This document shows, piece after piece, positions 16,928 through 26,142 of a DNA stretch of 64,000 bases (the stretch's first letter is position 1; every line of letters starts with the position of its first letter). The stretch is from Deefgea piscis (GTDB lineage: Bacteria > Pseudomonadota > Gammaproteobacteria > Burkholderiales > Chitinibacteraceae). Below the pieces are notes generated by a model that ran no database searches, was not told the origin of the DNA, and saw nothing but the letters and a program-made list of their open reading frames with translations. The stretch is from the NCBI RefSeq assembly GCF_013284055.1, contig NZ_CP054143.1, forward strand, positions 1,178,001 to 1,242,000. Direction: 5' to 3'. A program made the translations under genes and the position numbers.

Positions 16928-18901
16928 TTATAAATCCGCCTCAACCTCATTCCCGCGTGCTTCGAGCCAAGCACGGCGGCTAGACGCCTCAGATTTACTC
17001 ATCAACATATTCATGACATCACGCGTGTTGGCAGCCACATCAGCATGAATTGATACCCGCATCACGCGACGTGTATCGGGATTCATCGTCGTATCGAACA
17101 ATTGCTCGGCATTCATTTCACCCAAGCCTTTGAAACGTGAAATATTCCAAGCTGATTCACGTAGTTTTTCGCCTTTGAGCTTATCGAGAATCGCGGTCAA
17201 TTCACCTTCGTCGAGCGCATAAAACTTGCGTGGCGGTTTGTTTTTACCACTGCCCCCCACGTCAACGCGGTACAGCGGTGGCTGCGCAACATAAATATGG
17301 CCGTTGGCAACCAACCGTGGGAAATGGCGATAAAACAGCGTCAGCAGCAATACTTGAATGTGCGATCCATCCACGTCCGCATCAGACATGATGATCACTT
17401 TGCCGTAGCGCAGACCACTTAAATCCGCCGCACTATCGAGCGTATGCGGATCAACGCCGATGGCGACGGCCATATCGTGCACTTCGTTATTGCCGAAAAT
17501 TTGGTCTTTATCGACTTCCCAAGTATTAAGCACTTTACCGCGCAGCGGCAAAATGGCTTGAAAATCTTTATCACGGCCCATTTTAGCCGAGCCGCCCGCC
17601 GAATCCCCTTCGACCAGGAATAATTCGCAGCGCTCGGTTTCATCCGATGCACAATCGGTCAATTTACCTGGTAAAACTGCTACGCCAGAGGATTTTTTCT
17701 TTTCGACTTTTTGCGCGTTTTTTTGCCGCGATTGCGCGGCGCGAATGGCCAGTTCGGCGAGTTTTTTACCCAAATCAACGTGTTCGTTCAGCCATAACTC
17801 AAATGGCGAGCGCACCATGGCAGAAACCAATTTCAGGCCATCGCGACTAGTGAGTTTATCTTTGGTTTGACCTTGGAACTGCGGGTCGAGCACTTTGGCG
17901 CTTAATACAAATGAGCAGCGACTAAATAAATCTTCCGGCAGTAACTTCACGCCTTTGGGCAACAAGTTATGAAAATCGATAAAGGTTTTTACGACCTGAA
18001 ACACCCCATCGCGCAAACCAGATTCATGCGTGCCGCCGGCTGGCGTTGGAATCAAATTCACATACGATTCGCGATTCACGCTACCGTCTTCAGTCCATGT
18101 GAGCGCCCAAGCACAACCTTCCCCGCGGGAGAAAATTTCATCTTCACCTTCGATGTATTTTTCACCCTGCAAAATGGGAATCAGTTGGGTATAACCGGCA
18201 ACTTGTTCATTTAAATAACCCAGTAATCCATCAGGATAACACCAGCGTTTTTCCAGTAATTCACCATTGGCTTGCTCAATATTGAGCGTTACGATCAGCC
18301 CAGGTAAGAGCACGGCTTTGGATTTTAATAAATGTTCAAGATCGGCAACTGGAATGGTTGGGCTATCAAAATATTTAGCATCCGGTTCAACAAAAACCCG
18401 AGTGCCCGTGTCTTTTTTTAAGCAGCTACCCGCAACGAGTAATGGCTCGATGACTTCACCACCAGAAAAAACTAATCGATTAATTTGTCCTTCACGGCGA
18501 ACTTCAACTTCTAATCGTGTCGACAAAGCATTGGTAACAGAAACACCAACGCCATGTAAGCCACCCGAGAAGGCATAAGCACCGCCGTCTTTTTTATCAA
18601 ATTTACCGCCGGCATGCAGCTGAGTAAATACCACTTGCACCGTTGGTACGCCCTCTTCAGGATGTAAACCAACCGGAATACCCCGGCCATTATCAGCCAC
18701 GCGCATTGATTGATTGCGATACAAAACTACGTCGATTTGCGTGGCATAACCACCAAGCGCTTCATCGGCAGCGTTATCAATCACCTCTTGGCAGATATGC
18801 AAGGGGTTATCAGTGCGGGTATACATGCCAGGACGGTGGCGGACTGGATCAAGGCCTTTTAAAACCTTAACGGAAGATTCGTCGTATTTAGGAGCTGCCA
18901 T
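16928..18901 (-). CDS. parE: DNA topoisomerase IV subunit B
   Basis: 657 residues. The GHKL ATPase domain (QEVIDNAADEALGGYA; VADNGRGIPVG; SGGLHGVGVSVTNALS) is followed by the transducer with the ParE-type KDKLTSRDGLK region. The TOPRIM domain has EGDSAGGSAKMGRD and SDADVDGSHI, and the C-terminus FKGLGEMNAEQL. It supplies ATP-driven strand capture for topoisomerase IV with ParC (5772-8138). The length and blocks separate it from the larger GyrB. The ATG directly abuts a parS-like site (18902), so the ribosome-binding region lies within the ParB-binding palindrome. No strong SD is visible there. Confidence 0.97.
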   Translation of the reverse strand: MAAPKYDESSVKVLKGLDPVRHRPGMYTRTDNPLHICQEVIDNAADEALGGYATQIDVVLYRNQSMRVADNGRGIPVGLHPEEGVPTVQVVFTQLHAGGKFDKKDGGAYAFSGGLHGVGVSVTNALSTRLEVEVRREGQINRLVFSGGEVIEPLLVAGSCLKKDTGTRVFVEPDAKYFDSPTIPVADLEHLLKSKAVLLPGLIVTLNIEQANGELLEKRWCYPDGLLGYLNEQVAGYTQLIPILQGEKYIEGEDEIFSRGEGCAWALTWTEDGSVNRESYVNLIPTPAGGTHESGLRDGVFQVVKTFIDFHNLLPKGVKLLPEDLFSRCSFVLSAKVLDPQFQGQTKDKLTSRDGLKLVSAMVRSPFELWLNEHVDLGKKLAELAIRAAQSRQKNAQKVEKKKSSGVAVLPGKLTDCASDETERCELFLVEGDSAGGSAKMGRDKDFQAILPLRGKVLNTWEVDKDQIFGNNEVHDMAVAIGVDPHTLDSAADLSGLRYGKVIIMSDADVDGSHIQVLLLTLFYRHFPRLVANGHIYVAQPPLYRVDVGGSGKNKPPRKFYALDEGELTAILDKLKGEKLRESAWNISRFKGLGEMNAEQLFDTTMNPDTRRVMRVSIHADVAANTRDVMNMLMSKSEASSRRAWLEARGNEVEADL

Positions 18902-18917
18902 TGTTTCACGTGAAACC
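18902..18917. promoter_or_regulatory. parS-like site abutting the parE start (15/16)
   Basis: TGTTTCACGTGAAACC matches the parS consensus except for the last base. It occupies the 16 bases directly upstream of the parE ATG, so it is in the 5' untranslated region or promoter. The remaining 278 bp up to comM's stop at 19196 show only AT-rich sequence with no gene or clear terminator. Confidence 0.78.
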
Positions 18918-19195
18918 GGTAAAAATGATTGGAGGGAAGTCTAGCAGAGAATGTCCTCAACGACATCGTTTCAAATCCCCAAAGCCACGCTGGCATACTC
19001 AAGCTCAGCACCAATCTTAAACATTGAAAGTCTATTTTAGATTCGGCTCATCACAATGAAGGTGTCGATTTGACGCACTCAATTTGCTTGATACTGCTTA
19101 ACAATATTTGATGAAACACTATCGATGTATAGAACAGAATAAACTTGGGTATATCTATAAACAACATTATTAATAAAGCTTATAGAGTAATACCT

Positions 19196-20689
19196 TCACT
19201 CAATACCCCGACGATATTGGATTGCTTCAGCCAGATGCGGCGTTAAAATCGTCTCACTATCGGCTAAATCAGCAATCGTTCGGGCTACGCGCAATACTCG
19301 GTGATAAGCCCGCGCCGACCAGGCTAATTTTTGAATCGCATTTTGCAACATTGCCAAACCTGCTGCATCCGTTTGGCAATGTGTCTCCATTGCCGCGCCA
19401 AGTAAAGTCGAATTATTATGGCCTTGCCGTGCTAACTGCCGCGCACGTGCGGCACAAACTCGTTCACGCACTAATAGACTGCCTTCACTTTGCCCTTTAG
19501 CCAATAACACCGTATCAGGAATCGCCGGTACTTCGACCACCATATCAATACGATCAAGTAATGGCCCAGAAATGCGACCTCGATAGCGCAGCACTTGTTC
19601 TGGCGTGCAACGACATGCTTTCTTCAGGTGTCCTAAATATCCACAAGGACAGGGATTCATCGCCGCCACCAGCTGAAATCGCGCCGGAAATTCAGCTTGC
19701 CGTGCTGCGCGTGAAATATGAATTTTTCCGCTCTCAAGCGGCTCTCGCAAAACCTCTAAAACTTTTCGATCGAATTCGGGTAGCTCATCTAAAAAAAGAA
19801 CTCCGTGATGCGCCAGTGAGATCTCTCCGGGTTGCGGAATACTGCCACCACCGACTAAAGCAACGCTGGACGCCGTATGATGCGGGCTACGAAAGGGCCG
19901 CTGGCCAACACTGCGCAAATCAAGCCCATTTTGTCCTAAAGATTGTATTGCGGCCGCCTCTAGCGCTTCACATTCTAATAATGGCGGTAATAAACCCGGT
20001 AGCCGCTGTGCCAGCATTGATTTACCCGTCCCTGGTGGGCCAATCAGCAATAATGAGTGATTGCCAGCAGCGGCCACCTCAAGACCACGCCGAGCGGCAG
20101 ACTGCCCTTTCACATCAGCTAAATCAGGATAAATTGGGCTTTCTCTATCCGTTGGCGCTAAAGCTGTAACCAAAGATTGAGTACCACTCAGATGGTGGCA
20201 AACTTCAAGTAAATGCGCAGCAGACAATATCGTTGCATTTTGAATTAATGCGGCTTCATTACTACTACTGGCACTAATAATCAATGTTCGCTGCGCATCA
20301 CGCGCCGCCATGGCCAATGCCAAGCCACCGCGCACCGAGCGTAATTGACCAGTTAAACCTAATTCACCGGCAAATTCATAATCCGCTAAATGCTCACAGG
20401 GCAATTGCCCGCTCGCAGCTAATATGCCAACCGCAATTGCTAAATCATAATGCCCTGCCCCTTTGGGTAAATCGGCTGGCGCTAAATTTACGGTAATTCG
20501 GCGATTAGGAAATTCAAAACCAACGACTTGCAAAGCCGCTCGAACTCGTTCTCGAGATTCACGAACTTCAGTATCAGCCAAGCCCACCAAATTAAATGCA
20601 GGTAAGCCATTAGCCAAATGAACCTCAACAGTAACTGACTGCGCAGATAAGCCATCTAATGCTCGAGAATACAAAACGGCAAGCGACAT
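19196..20689 (-). CDS. comM: YifB/ComM-family Mg-chelatase-like AAA+ ATPase
   Basis: 497 residues. An N-terminal Lon-protease-like S5 fold (LPAFNLVGLADTEVRESRERV) precedes an AAA+ core with Walker A (GPPGTGKSMLAQRLPG), Walker B (FLDELPEFDRKVLEVLREPLE) and the NPCPCGYLGH segment, and a C-terminal Mg_chelatase_C helix bundle (SARAYHRVLRVARTIADL). ComM is a hexameric branch-migration helicase that extends heteroduplex during natural transformation in Vibrio and others. No other competence genes are in the window. It is divergent from the histidine kinase gene 57 bp away. Confidence 0.93.
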   Translation of the reverse strand: MSLAVLYSRALDGLSAQSVTVEVHLANGLPAFNLVGLADTEVRESRERVRAALQVVGFEFPNRRITVNLAPADLPKGAGHYDLAIAVGILAASGQLPCEHLADYEFAGELGLTGQLRSVRGGLALAMAARDAQRTLIISASSSNEAALIQNATILSAAHLLEVCHHLSGTQSLVTALAPTDRESPIYPDLADVKGQSAARRGLEVAAAGNHSLLLIGPPGTGKSMLAQRLPGLLPPLLECEALEAAAIQSLGQNGLDLRSVGQRPFRSPHHTASSVALVGGGSIPQPGEISLAHHGVLFLDELPEFDRKVLEVLREPLESGKIHISRAARQAEFPARFQLVAAMNPCPCGYLGHLKKACRCTPEQVLRYRGRISGPLLDRIDMVVEVPAIPDTVLLAKGQSEGSLLVRERVCAARARQLARQGHNNSTLLGAAMETHCQTDAAGLAMLQNAIQKLAWSARAYHRVLRVARTIADLADSETILTPHLAEAIQYRRGIE

Positions 20690-20746
20690 GATAGATTCAC
20701 AAATGCTATGCTAATTTATACAGTGTAAGCAGGAAAATCAGATTTA

Positions 20747-21742
20747 ATGGAACAATCAACGATTTTAATGCCTAATTTCCGAAATTTAGGCGTAGTGTTG
20801 CGCGCCCTAGTCTTGGTGCATTTAGGCGTCTTGATTTATGTATTTATTAGTATTAACCGCTGGAATGAATGGATAAACAAACTCACTGAAATTAGTTTGT
20901 GGGTTGAGCCCGTGCTCCTTATTTCATTAGCAGGGCTAGCTGTAGTAAGTGCACCACTACAAAAAATGAACTACCAAAATGCAGTGATGAGTGTATTGCT
21001 GTGGGTTTTCTGCGTCGCGTTTTGCATATCCAATCTATTTCAAAATTTAATCCCGCTTGATCATAGCGTCGTACCTTGGCGCTTTGAGTTTATTACGCTC
21101 TGCGTGACTTTTTTGCTTCTACATTATTACCAGCTTTGGATTCGCGCCCTATCGCCGCGCTTGGCTGAGGCCAGACTTGTCGCCTTACAAGCAAGAATAA
21201 GACCGCATTTTTTCTTTAATAGTTTGAATGCGGTGCTATCTTTAATACGAAGTCAGCCAAAATTAGCAGAACGGCTGCTTGAGAACCTGTCTGAACTCTT
21301 TCGCGTAGCAATGGGTACCGAGACAGGTCTTTCCACAATGGCGCGTGAAGTCGAATTGGCGCAAGGTTATCTTGAAATTGAAAAGGTACGTTTAGGTGAT
21401 CGATTACAAGTTGAATGGCATATCGACAAGATGCCTAAAAAAGCCCGGATCCCACCATTGATTTTGCAACCATTGTTAGAAAACGCAATTTATCATGGTA
21501 TTGAGCCAAATATCGAACCTGGGATTATTCAATTGAATATATTTCGAGTGCGTGAGGAAGTGCATATCAACATTCGAAATCCTCTTTTAAATAGTACACC
21601 GCTACGACGCGGTAATGGCATGGCACAAGAGAATGTACGCGAGCGTTTACTGCTTTATTATGATGCTGAAGCAAATCTCAGCATCACCACAGGAAACGAC
21701 TATTATCAAATACATATCATGCTGCCCTATCGGGAGCTTTAA
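20747..21742 (+). CDS. LytS/AlgZ-type sensor histidine kinase
   Basis: 331 residues. Four predicted membrane segments (about 13-35, 50-68, 75-98, 108-125) precede a His_kinase (PF06580) domain with the phospho-acceptor in LQARIRPHFFFNSLNAVLSLIRSQP. A HATPase_c domain follows: PPLILQPLLENAIYHGIEP (N box) and RRGNGMAQENVRERLLLYY. This is the AlgZ/FimS arrangement. Two bases separate it from its response regulator, so the pair is an operon. The signal is unknown; relatives control twitching, alginate or cell-surface genes. Confidence 0.9.
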   Translation: MEQSTILMPNFRNLGVVLRALVLVHLGVLIYVFISINRWNEWINKLTEISLWVEPVLLISLAGLAVVSAPLQKMNYQNAVMSVLLWVFCVAFCISNLFQNLIPLDHSVVPWRFEFITLCVTFLLLHYYQLWIRALSPRLAEARLVALQARIRPHFFFNSLNAVLSLIRSQPKLAERLLENLSELFRVAMGTETGLSTMAREVELAQGYLEIEKVRLGDRLQVEWHIDKMPKKARIPPLILQPLLENAIYHGIEPNIEPGIIQLNIFRVREEVHINIRNPLLNSTPLRRGNGMAQENVRERLLLYYDAEANLSITTGNDYYQIHIMLPYREL

Positions 21743-21744
21743 CA

Positions 21745-22515
21745 ATGAATACTGCGTTACGACTCTTTCTCGTTGATGACGAACTACCGGCACTCAACCG
21801 ATTGCAGGACCTGCTAAATGATTGTGCACAAGAATGTCCAAATCAGGTCATTGGCACAGCAACCAATGGTATGAGTGCGCTACCGCAAATTGCAGAGCAT
21901 GACATTGATGTGGTGATTTTAGATATCCAAATGCCGCAAATGAGTGGAATTGAGGTGGCTAAAAAACTAATGCATTTAGCAAAACCACCAGCTGTTATTT
22001 TTGCGACTGCATTTGAAGATTATGGCGTTGCTGCATTTGATGTGCGTGCAGTTGATTACTTACTTAAGCCAATTCGACAAGATCGTCTACTTACAGCATT
22101 AAAACGAGTCGTAGAGCAAAGACAGCAGCATCATATACCAAGCAACAATCAAACTATTGAAGGTGCTCGTAGTCATTTTAGTGTGACTGAACGCGGACGA
22201 GTTCATTTAATTCCAGTGAGTGAAGCTCGCTTTTTAAAAGCCGAACAAAAATACATCACATTACGCACCCGCGACCGTGAATACTTACTTGAAGATTCGT
22301 TAACTAAGCTTGAAGATGAATTTGGATCAAAATTTGTCCGAATACATCGCAATTGCTTAGTGTCACGCGATAATATTGCTGGATTCGAACGCGAAGTACA
22401 AACAGGGGGCGAGGCGCATTGGGTCGTTATATTACGTGATGTGCCAGAGCGATTACCTGTAAGTCGTCGCCAACAACATATTATTAAAGATTTCAAAAAA
22501 GGTCATGATGGATAA
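21745..22515 (+). CDS. LytTR-type response regulator (AlgR-like)
   Basis: 256 residues. The receiver domain (1-120) has the acidic pair in LFLVDDELPALNRLQ, the phospho-acceptor Asp in VVILDIQMPQMSG and the switch Lys in VDYLLKPI. A LytTR DNA-binding domain follows (about 150-250): RFLKAEQKYITLRTRDREYLLEDSLTKLEDEF and FVRIHRNCLVSRDNI. It is paired with the kinase at 20747. LytTR proteins bind direct repeats upstream of target promoters; no target site was identified here. The last 11 bp overlap the DUF2721 gene. Confidence 0.92.
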   Translation: MNTALRLFLVDDELPALNRLQDLLNDCAQECPNQVIGTATNGMSALPQIAEHDIDVVILDIQMPQMSGIEVAKKLMHLAKPPAVIFATAFEDYGVAAFDVRAVDYLLKPIRQDRLLTALKRVVEQRQQHHIPSNNQTIEGARSHFSVTERGRVHLIPVSEARFLKAEQKYITLRTRDREYLLEDSLTKLEDEFGSKFVRIHRNCLVSRDNIAGFEREVQTGGEAHWVVILRDVPERLPVSRRQQHIIKDFKKGHDG

Positions 22516-22921
22516 TTTTAGTATAAATACCCCTTCATTATTATTTCCTGCTATTTCCTTGTTAATGCTGGCGTACACCAATCGATTTTTAGCTATTTCA
22601 AGTATTATTCGCCAGCTTTATGATCATCACCGTAGTAATCCGCATGTTAATATTTTGCGTCAGTTAGCTAATCTAAGAAAACGAGTGTGGCTTATTCGTT
22701 ATATGCAGGCCTTTGGAATTACAAGTCTATTATTGTGTATTATTTCAATGATTTTTATGGCAATCAACTTAGATCAGTTAGCACAAGGATTATTTGTTGC
22801 TAGTTTAATATTAATGATAGGGTCATTAATATTATGCTTACAAGAAGTTATGGTATCAGATTCTGCATTAAAAATTTTACTGTCTGATATTGAAGATGAA
22901 ATAAAAAATCCTAAAAAATAA
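22505..22921 (+). CDS. DUF2721 family membrane protein
   Basis: 138 residues with three hydrophobic segments (about 12-31, 72-93, 97-115) and the DUF2721 pattern: an N-terminal SLLFPAISLLMLAYTNRFLAISSIIRQLY, a basic middle RQLANLRKRVWLIRYMQ, and a short acidic tail. Function is unknown. It overlaps the response regulator by 11 bp, so it belongs to the same operon; an accessory role for the two-component system is possible but unproven. An ATG 3 bp further in is an equally good start. Confidence 0.8.
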   Translation: MMDNFSINTPSLLFPAISLLMLAYTNRFLAISSIIRQLYDHHRSNPHVNILRQLANLRKRVWLIRYMQAFGITSLLLCIISMIFMAINLDQLAQGLFVASLILMIGSLILCLQEVMVSDSALKILLSDIEDEIKNPKK

Positions 22922-22922
22922 C

Positions 22923-22953
22923 AAAAAAAAACGGGCTAAGGCCCGTTTTTTTT
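22923..22953. terminator. bidirectional terminator between DUF2721 and dgkA
   Basis: CGGGC / GCCCG (22932-22936, 22941-22945) with flanking A9 and T8 gives a hairpin of about 13 bp with a 4-base loop. It serves the two convergent transcripts and overlaps the dgkA stop by a base or two. Confidence 0.88.
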
Positions 22954-23323
22954 ATGCTAACAAAGCCAAAATCCACATTGCAGCTAAATTAAATAAACAA
23001 ACTAATTGTGCTGCACTACCCAAATCCTTAGCCCTTTTTGCTAAATCATGCTTGGCTAAAGAAGTATGATCTACAGCAGCTTCAATTGCTGAATTTAATA
23101 ATTCAACAATCATAGTAACTAAATGGCTAGCGACAATAATCGCATGAGCCCAAGCAGGCATAGCAAGAAAAAAAGACAATGGAATACCAACAATCGCTAA
23201 CAAACTGACTTGGCGAAAAGCAGCTTCATTTATCCAACCTGCTTTTAATCCATCAATTGAATAACCTAATGCATTTAAAACTCGTTTTGCGCCTGTTTTA
23301 CCTTTAAATGGGCTTTCGCTCAC
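22952..23323 (-). CDS. dgkA: diacylglycerol kinase
   Basis: 123 residues from the GTG at 23323, chosen because GGAG lies 7-8 bases upstream and the family N-terminus (SESPFKGKTGAKRVLNAL) starts there; an ATG at 23359 would overlap the upstream gene. The conserved NEAAFRQ and VELLNSAIEAAVDH (catalytic Glu and active-site Asn/Glu) plus three membrane helices identify DgkA. It phosphorylates diacylglycerol released during periplasmic glucan or LPS modification, feeding it back to phospholipid synthesis. Only 13 bp separate it from the BPSS1780-like gene, so the two probably share a transcript. Confidence 0.93.
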   Translation of the reverse strand: MSESPFKGKTGAKRVLNALGYSIDGLKAGWINEAAFRQVSLLAIVGIPLSFFLAMPAWAHAIIVASHLVTMIVELLNSAIEAAVDHTSLAKHDLAKRAKDLGSAAQLVCLFNLAAMWILALLA

Positions 23324-23336
23324 TCTTTTTCTCCCG

Positions 23337-24071
23337 TTAAGATTCAAATACATCAACATAGCAAATATAACTTGTTAATAAAGCTACTGGTAATGCGATA
23401 ATCAAACCTAAAAACATTGGTAGCATTGCTAAAAACAAAAAAACACCACCAAAAATAGACATAATTAAAATTGGTTGCCAATTACGCCAAAAAGCTAAAA
23501 ATGATAATTTCATTGCTTCATTAGCTTTCATTCCTTGAAGCATCACTAAAGTCGGCGCATAAAAATAAGCACTATAAACAATTAAAAAAGCAAACAATAC
23601 AACAATTAACAAAGGCCAAATCACACCGATTTGCTCAATGACTTGAATATTTTTATCAACAGATAGAAACCCAAAAAAAGATGATATTGCAAGTAGCATA
23701 GTCATCAATACCATAACAAATATGGTGCCGAACATATATAAAACACCAACTTTCAATAATTCAACGAATCTTAATTTAAATCCAGAAAACAAATCAATTA
23801 ATTGTGGTATATCTCCAGCTGCTTGTTTTTTTGCCGACCACATAATACCACCTAAAAAAACGGGTCCAAGCAAAGTAGAAATAAATCCACCAATTATAGG
23901 TAAGAAAGCAATACCAAAAAATAGCACAACAAAAACGCCACAAATACTTATCCAGATTGTTGGTGCTTGTTTAAATAATTTAAATGCACTCACAATCCAA
24001 TACCAACCTTGTATGGCTGGTATTTTTTTTGGCTCAATACTTACATCAATTACATTATCTTGTTCTAACAT
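23337..24071 (-). CDS. BPSS1780-family membrane protein
   Basis: 244 residues with about six hydrophobic segments. An N-terminal cytoplasmic stretch ends in IQGWYWIVSAFKLFKQAPTIW, which I recognise from the betaproteobacterial BPSS1780 family. The other conserved piece is FLGGIMWSAKKQAAGDIPQLIDLF. Function is unknown. Its codons are markedly AT-rich compared with parE or comM, as for the next few kb. It lies directly upstream of dgkA in the same direction. Confidence 0.75.
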   Translation of the reverse strand: MLEQDNVIDVSIEPKKIPAIQGWYWIVSAFKLFKQAPTIWISICGVFVVLFFGIAFLPIIGGFISTLLGPVFLGGIMWSAKKQAAGDIPQLIDLFSGFKLRFVELLKVGVLYMFGTIFVMVLMTMLLAISSFFGFLSVDKNIQVIEQIGVIWPLLIVVLFAFLIVYSAYFYAPTLVMLQGMKANEAMKLSFLAFWRNWQPILIMSIFGGVFLFLAMLPMFLGLIIALPVALLTSYICYVDVFES

Positions 24072-24169
24072 ACTTATTACCTGGTTAAAAAAAGTCTATA
24101 CCCACATCGTAACTGAAATTAGATCTTTTTTAAGCTTGCATCTTGCCAGATAAAGATGAAGCGCACATG

Positions 24170-24198
24170 AAAAAGCCGCTGAAATCAGCGGCTTTTTT
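24170..24198 (-). terminator. Rho-independent terminator for ackA
   Basis: GCCGCTGA / TCAGCGGC (24175-24182, 24185-24192) with A5 before and T6 after. It lies 18 bp after the ackA stop on the minus strand and could also act in the other direction. Confidence 0.88.
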
Positions 24199-24215
24199 AT
24201 TAAAACACTATGAAT

Positions 24216-25406
24216 TTATGCAATGCACGCCAATGCTTGGCGAGCAATCATCAGTTCTTCATTCGTTGGAATCACATAAACTGCGATTTTACTATCCGCC
24301 AAAGAAATGCGACGTGGTTCACTAGAACGTACCGCATTTGCAGCTTCATCAAGCTCAACGCCTAACCAACGCAATTGATGACAAACAGCTTTACGTGTAT
24401 TGGCATCATTTTCACCAATACCGGCAGTAAATACTAAAGCATCCATACCACCGATTGCTGCTGCTAACGAAGCTGCTTCACGAACAACACTACTAGCAAA
24501 ATACTCAACTGCTAATTTTGCACGCGGTGAATCTGAATTTTCTAAATCACGCATATCGCTAGAGAAACCAGACAAACCAAGTAGACCTGATTCTTTGTAC
24601 AACAAGGTTTCAATTTGTTTTGCATCCATTTTTAAATGATTCATCAAATGCAATACAACACCAGCATCAATACGGCCACAACGAGTACCCATTGGCAAAC
24701 CATCTAATGCAGTAAAGCCCATGGTTGTTAATTGGCAGCGACCACCAAGTAAACCAGCCATTGAAGAACCATTACCTAAGTGAGCAACGACAGTACGACC
24801 TTCTGCTGCACGAGTATCAATTTCTGGCAATACGCTGGCAATATATTCATACGATAAGCCATGGAAGCCATAACGACGAATGCCTTCTTTTTGCGAGAAT
24901 TCATACGGTAGTGCAAATAATTGGTTCAATTCTGGTTGCGTAGTATGAAATGCAGTATCAAAGCAGGTTACTTGGGGCACATTTGGTAATAATTCTTCAA
25001 GAACACGAATTGGTGTGATGTTATGTGGTTCATGCAAAGGTGCCAAAGGAATCAAAGCTTCTAAACCTGCAATTACTTCAGGCGTCACAAGTTCAGGTTT
25101 TGAATAGGTTGTTCCGCCATGAACTACGCGATGGCCAATCACTGCAATTGAACGTCCTTCAATACGCGATTCCAACCAGTTGAGCATATAGCGTAAAGCA
25201 TAATCGTGATTTTTTGGCGCATCACTAGGTAATGTTTCATTGGCTACTTTATTATCAGCGGCATCTTTTGCGCTGAATTTTGGTTCTACATACAAACCTT
25301 CCATTTGGCCTTTAAATAAGACAATAGGATCAGCTGCGCTAGTTTCAAATAATGAAAATTTAATACTTGAAGAACCGGCATTGATAACTAAAACTAATTC
25401 ACTCAT
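24216..25406 (-). CDS. ackA: acetate kinase
   Basis: 396 residues with the ASKHA-fold motifs: N-terminal VLVINAGSSSIKFSLFE, GHRVVHGG, RRYGFHGLSYEYI, HLGNGSSM (catalytic region), GTRCGRIDAGVV and FTAGIGEND. It converts acetyl phosphate and ADP to acetate and ATP, or the reverse. No pta gene is adjacent. GGAG occurs 7 bases before the ATG (TTTGGAGTAAAAA). A 736-bp AT-rich non-coding stretch lies upstream. Confidence 0.97.
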   Translation of the reverse strand: MSELVLVINAGSSSIKFSLFETSAADPIVLFKGQMEGLYVEPKFSAKDAADNKVANETLPSDAPKNHDYALRYMLNWLESRIEGRSIAVIGHRVVHGGTTYSKPELVTPEVIAGLEALIPLAPLHEPHNITPIRVLEELLPNVPQVTCFDTAFHTTQPELNQLFALPYEFSQKEGIRRYGFHGLSYEYIASVLPEIDTRAAEGRTVVAHLGNGSSMAGLLGGRCQLTTMGFTALDGLPMGTRCGRIDAGVVLHLMNHLKMDAKQIETLLYKESGLLGLSGFSSDMRDLENSDSPRAKLAVEYFASSVVREAASLAAAIGGMDALVFTAGIGENDANTRKAVCHQLRWLGVELDEAANAVRSSEPRRISLADSKIAVYVIPTNEELMIARQALACIA

Positions 25407-26142
25407 TTTTTACTCCAAATTTAAAAATAACAAAGGGTATTGATCTACATATGTTACTAATCAAGACCTAGAAGGCAATACAGCATTAATTTATTTTAAA
25501 AAATTATCACTATGAAAAAGAGTTAATATTTTAAAATACTATTTAGTCTTAATTTGTCTTAATAATAAAAAATACTTAATCATAACTATGCAAAAAGCAT
25601 TAAATTGCATCATGGTATGATTTATGTATAGTTCATATAAATTCTTACAACTAAAACTACAGTTGCATTGTGATTTGCTTACGTTTTTTCGTTCCTTAAA
25701 GTAGTCCTTTTAAAAATATGTAAGGTTTAAGCTATATTTACAACGAACTACAGTCACTTACTTATTATGACGTGTAGTTTGGCAAACACTTGTAGGCTAT
25801 GCAAAGTAAATTGTGGCATAACATCATTGTTGGCATGGCTTAAAATCAATTGCATCTATTTGATTTTATTATATTTTTTTAAAAAATCAGTCTTTTTTTG
25901 ATCATTAAGTTAGAACTTGATTCATCAATTTAATGAGGTGTTAGCACTACAAACACGTCTAAATTTACATGTAATGAAAGTTTTAACCTAGAGAATGTAT
26001 GTGGTTAGCCTCTAATATTGATCTTGTTTTTACTTGATTTTTTAACGATGCCAATTGCATACAGCAAAAATTAACAGCATTATAAACCGTGAAAATTATA
26101 ATAACTTGGTTAATATCAAGGTCTTGAAGGTCATAGTTAAAA
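25407..26142. other. AT-rich non-coding stretch upstream of ackA
   Basis: 736 bp, very AT-rich, with many short A and T runs and no convincing reading frame, tRNA or terminator. It must hold the ackA promoter at its left end and the promoter of the 26143 gene at its right end, but no single -10/-35 pair stands out. It directly adjoins the candidate replication origin region. Confidence 0.6.

Noticed and set aside
19561-20169. 202-codon plus-strand open frame opposite comM
   Set aside because: Antisense shadow of a well-identified gene.
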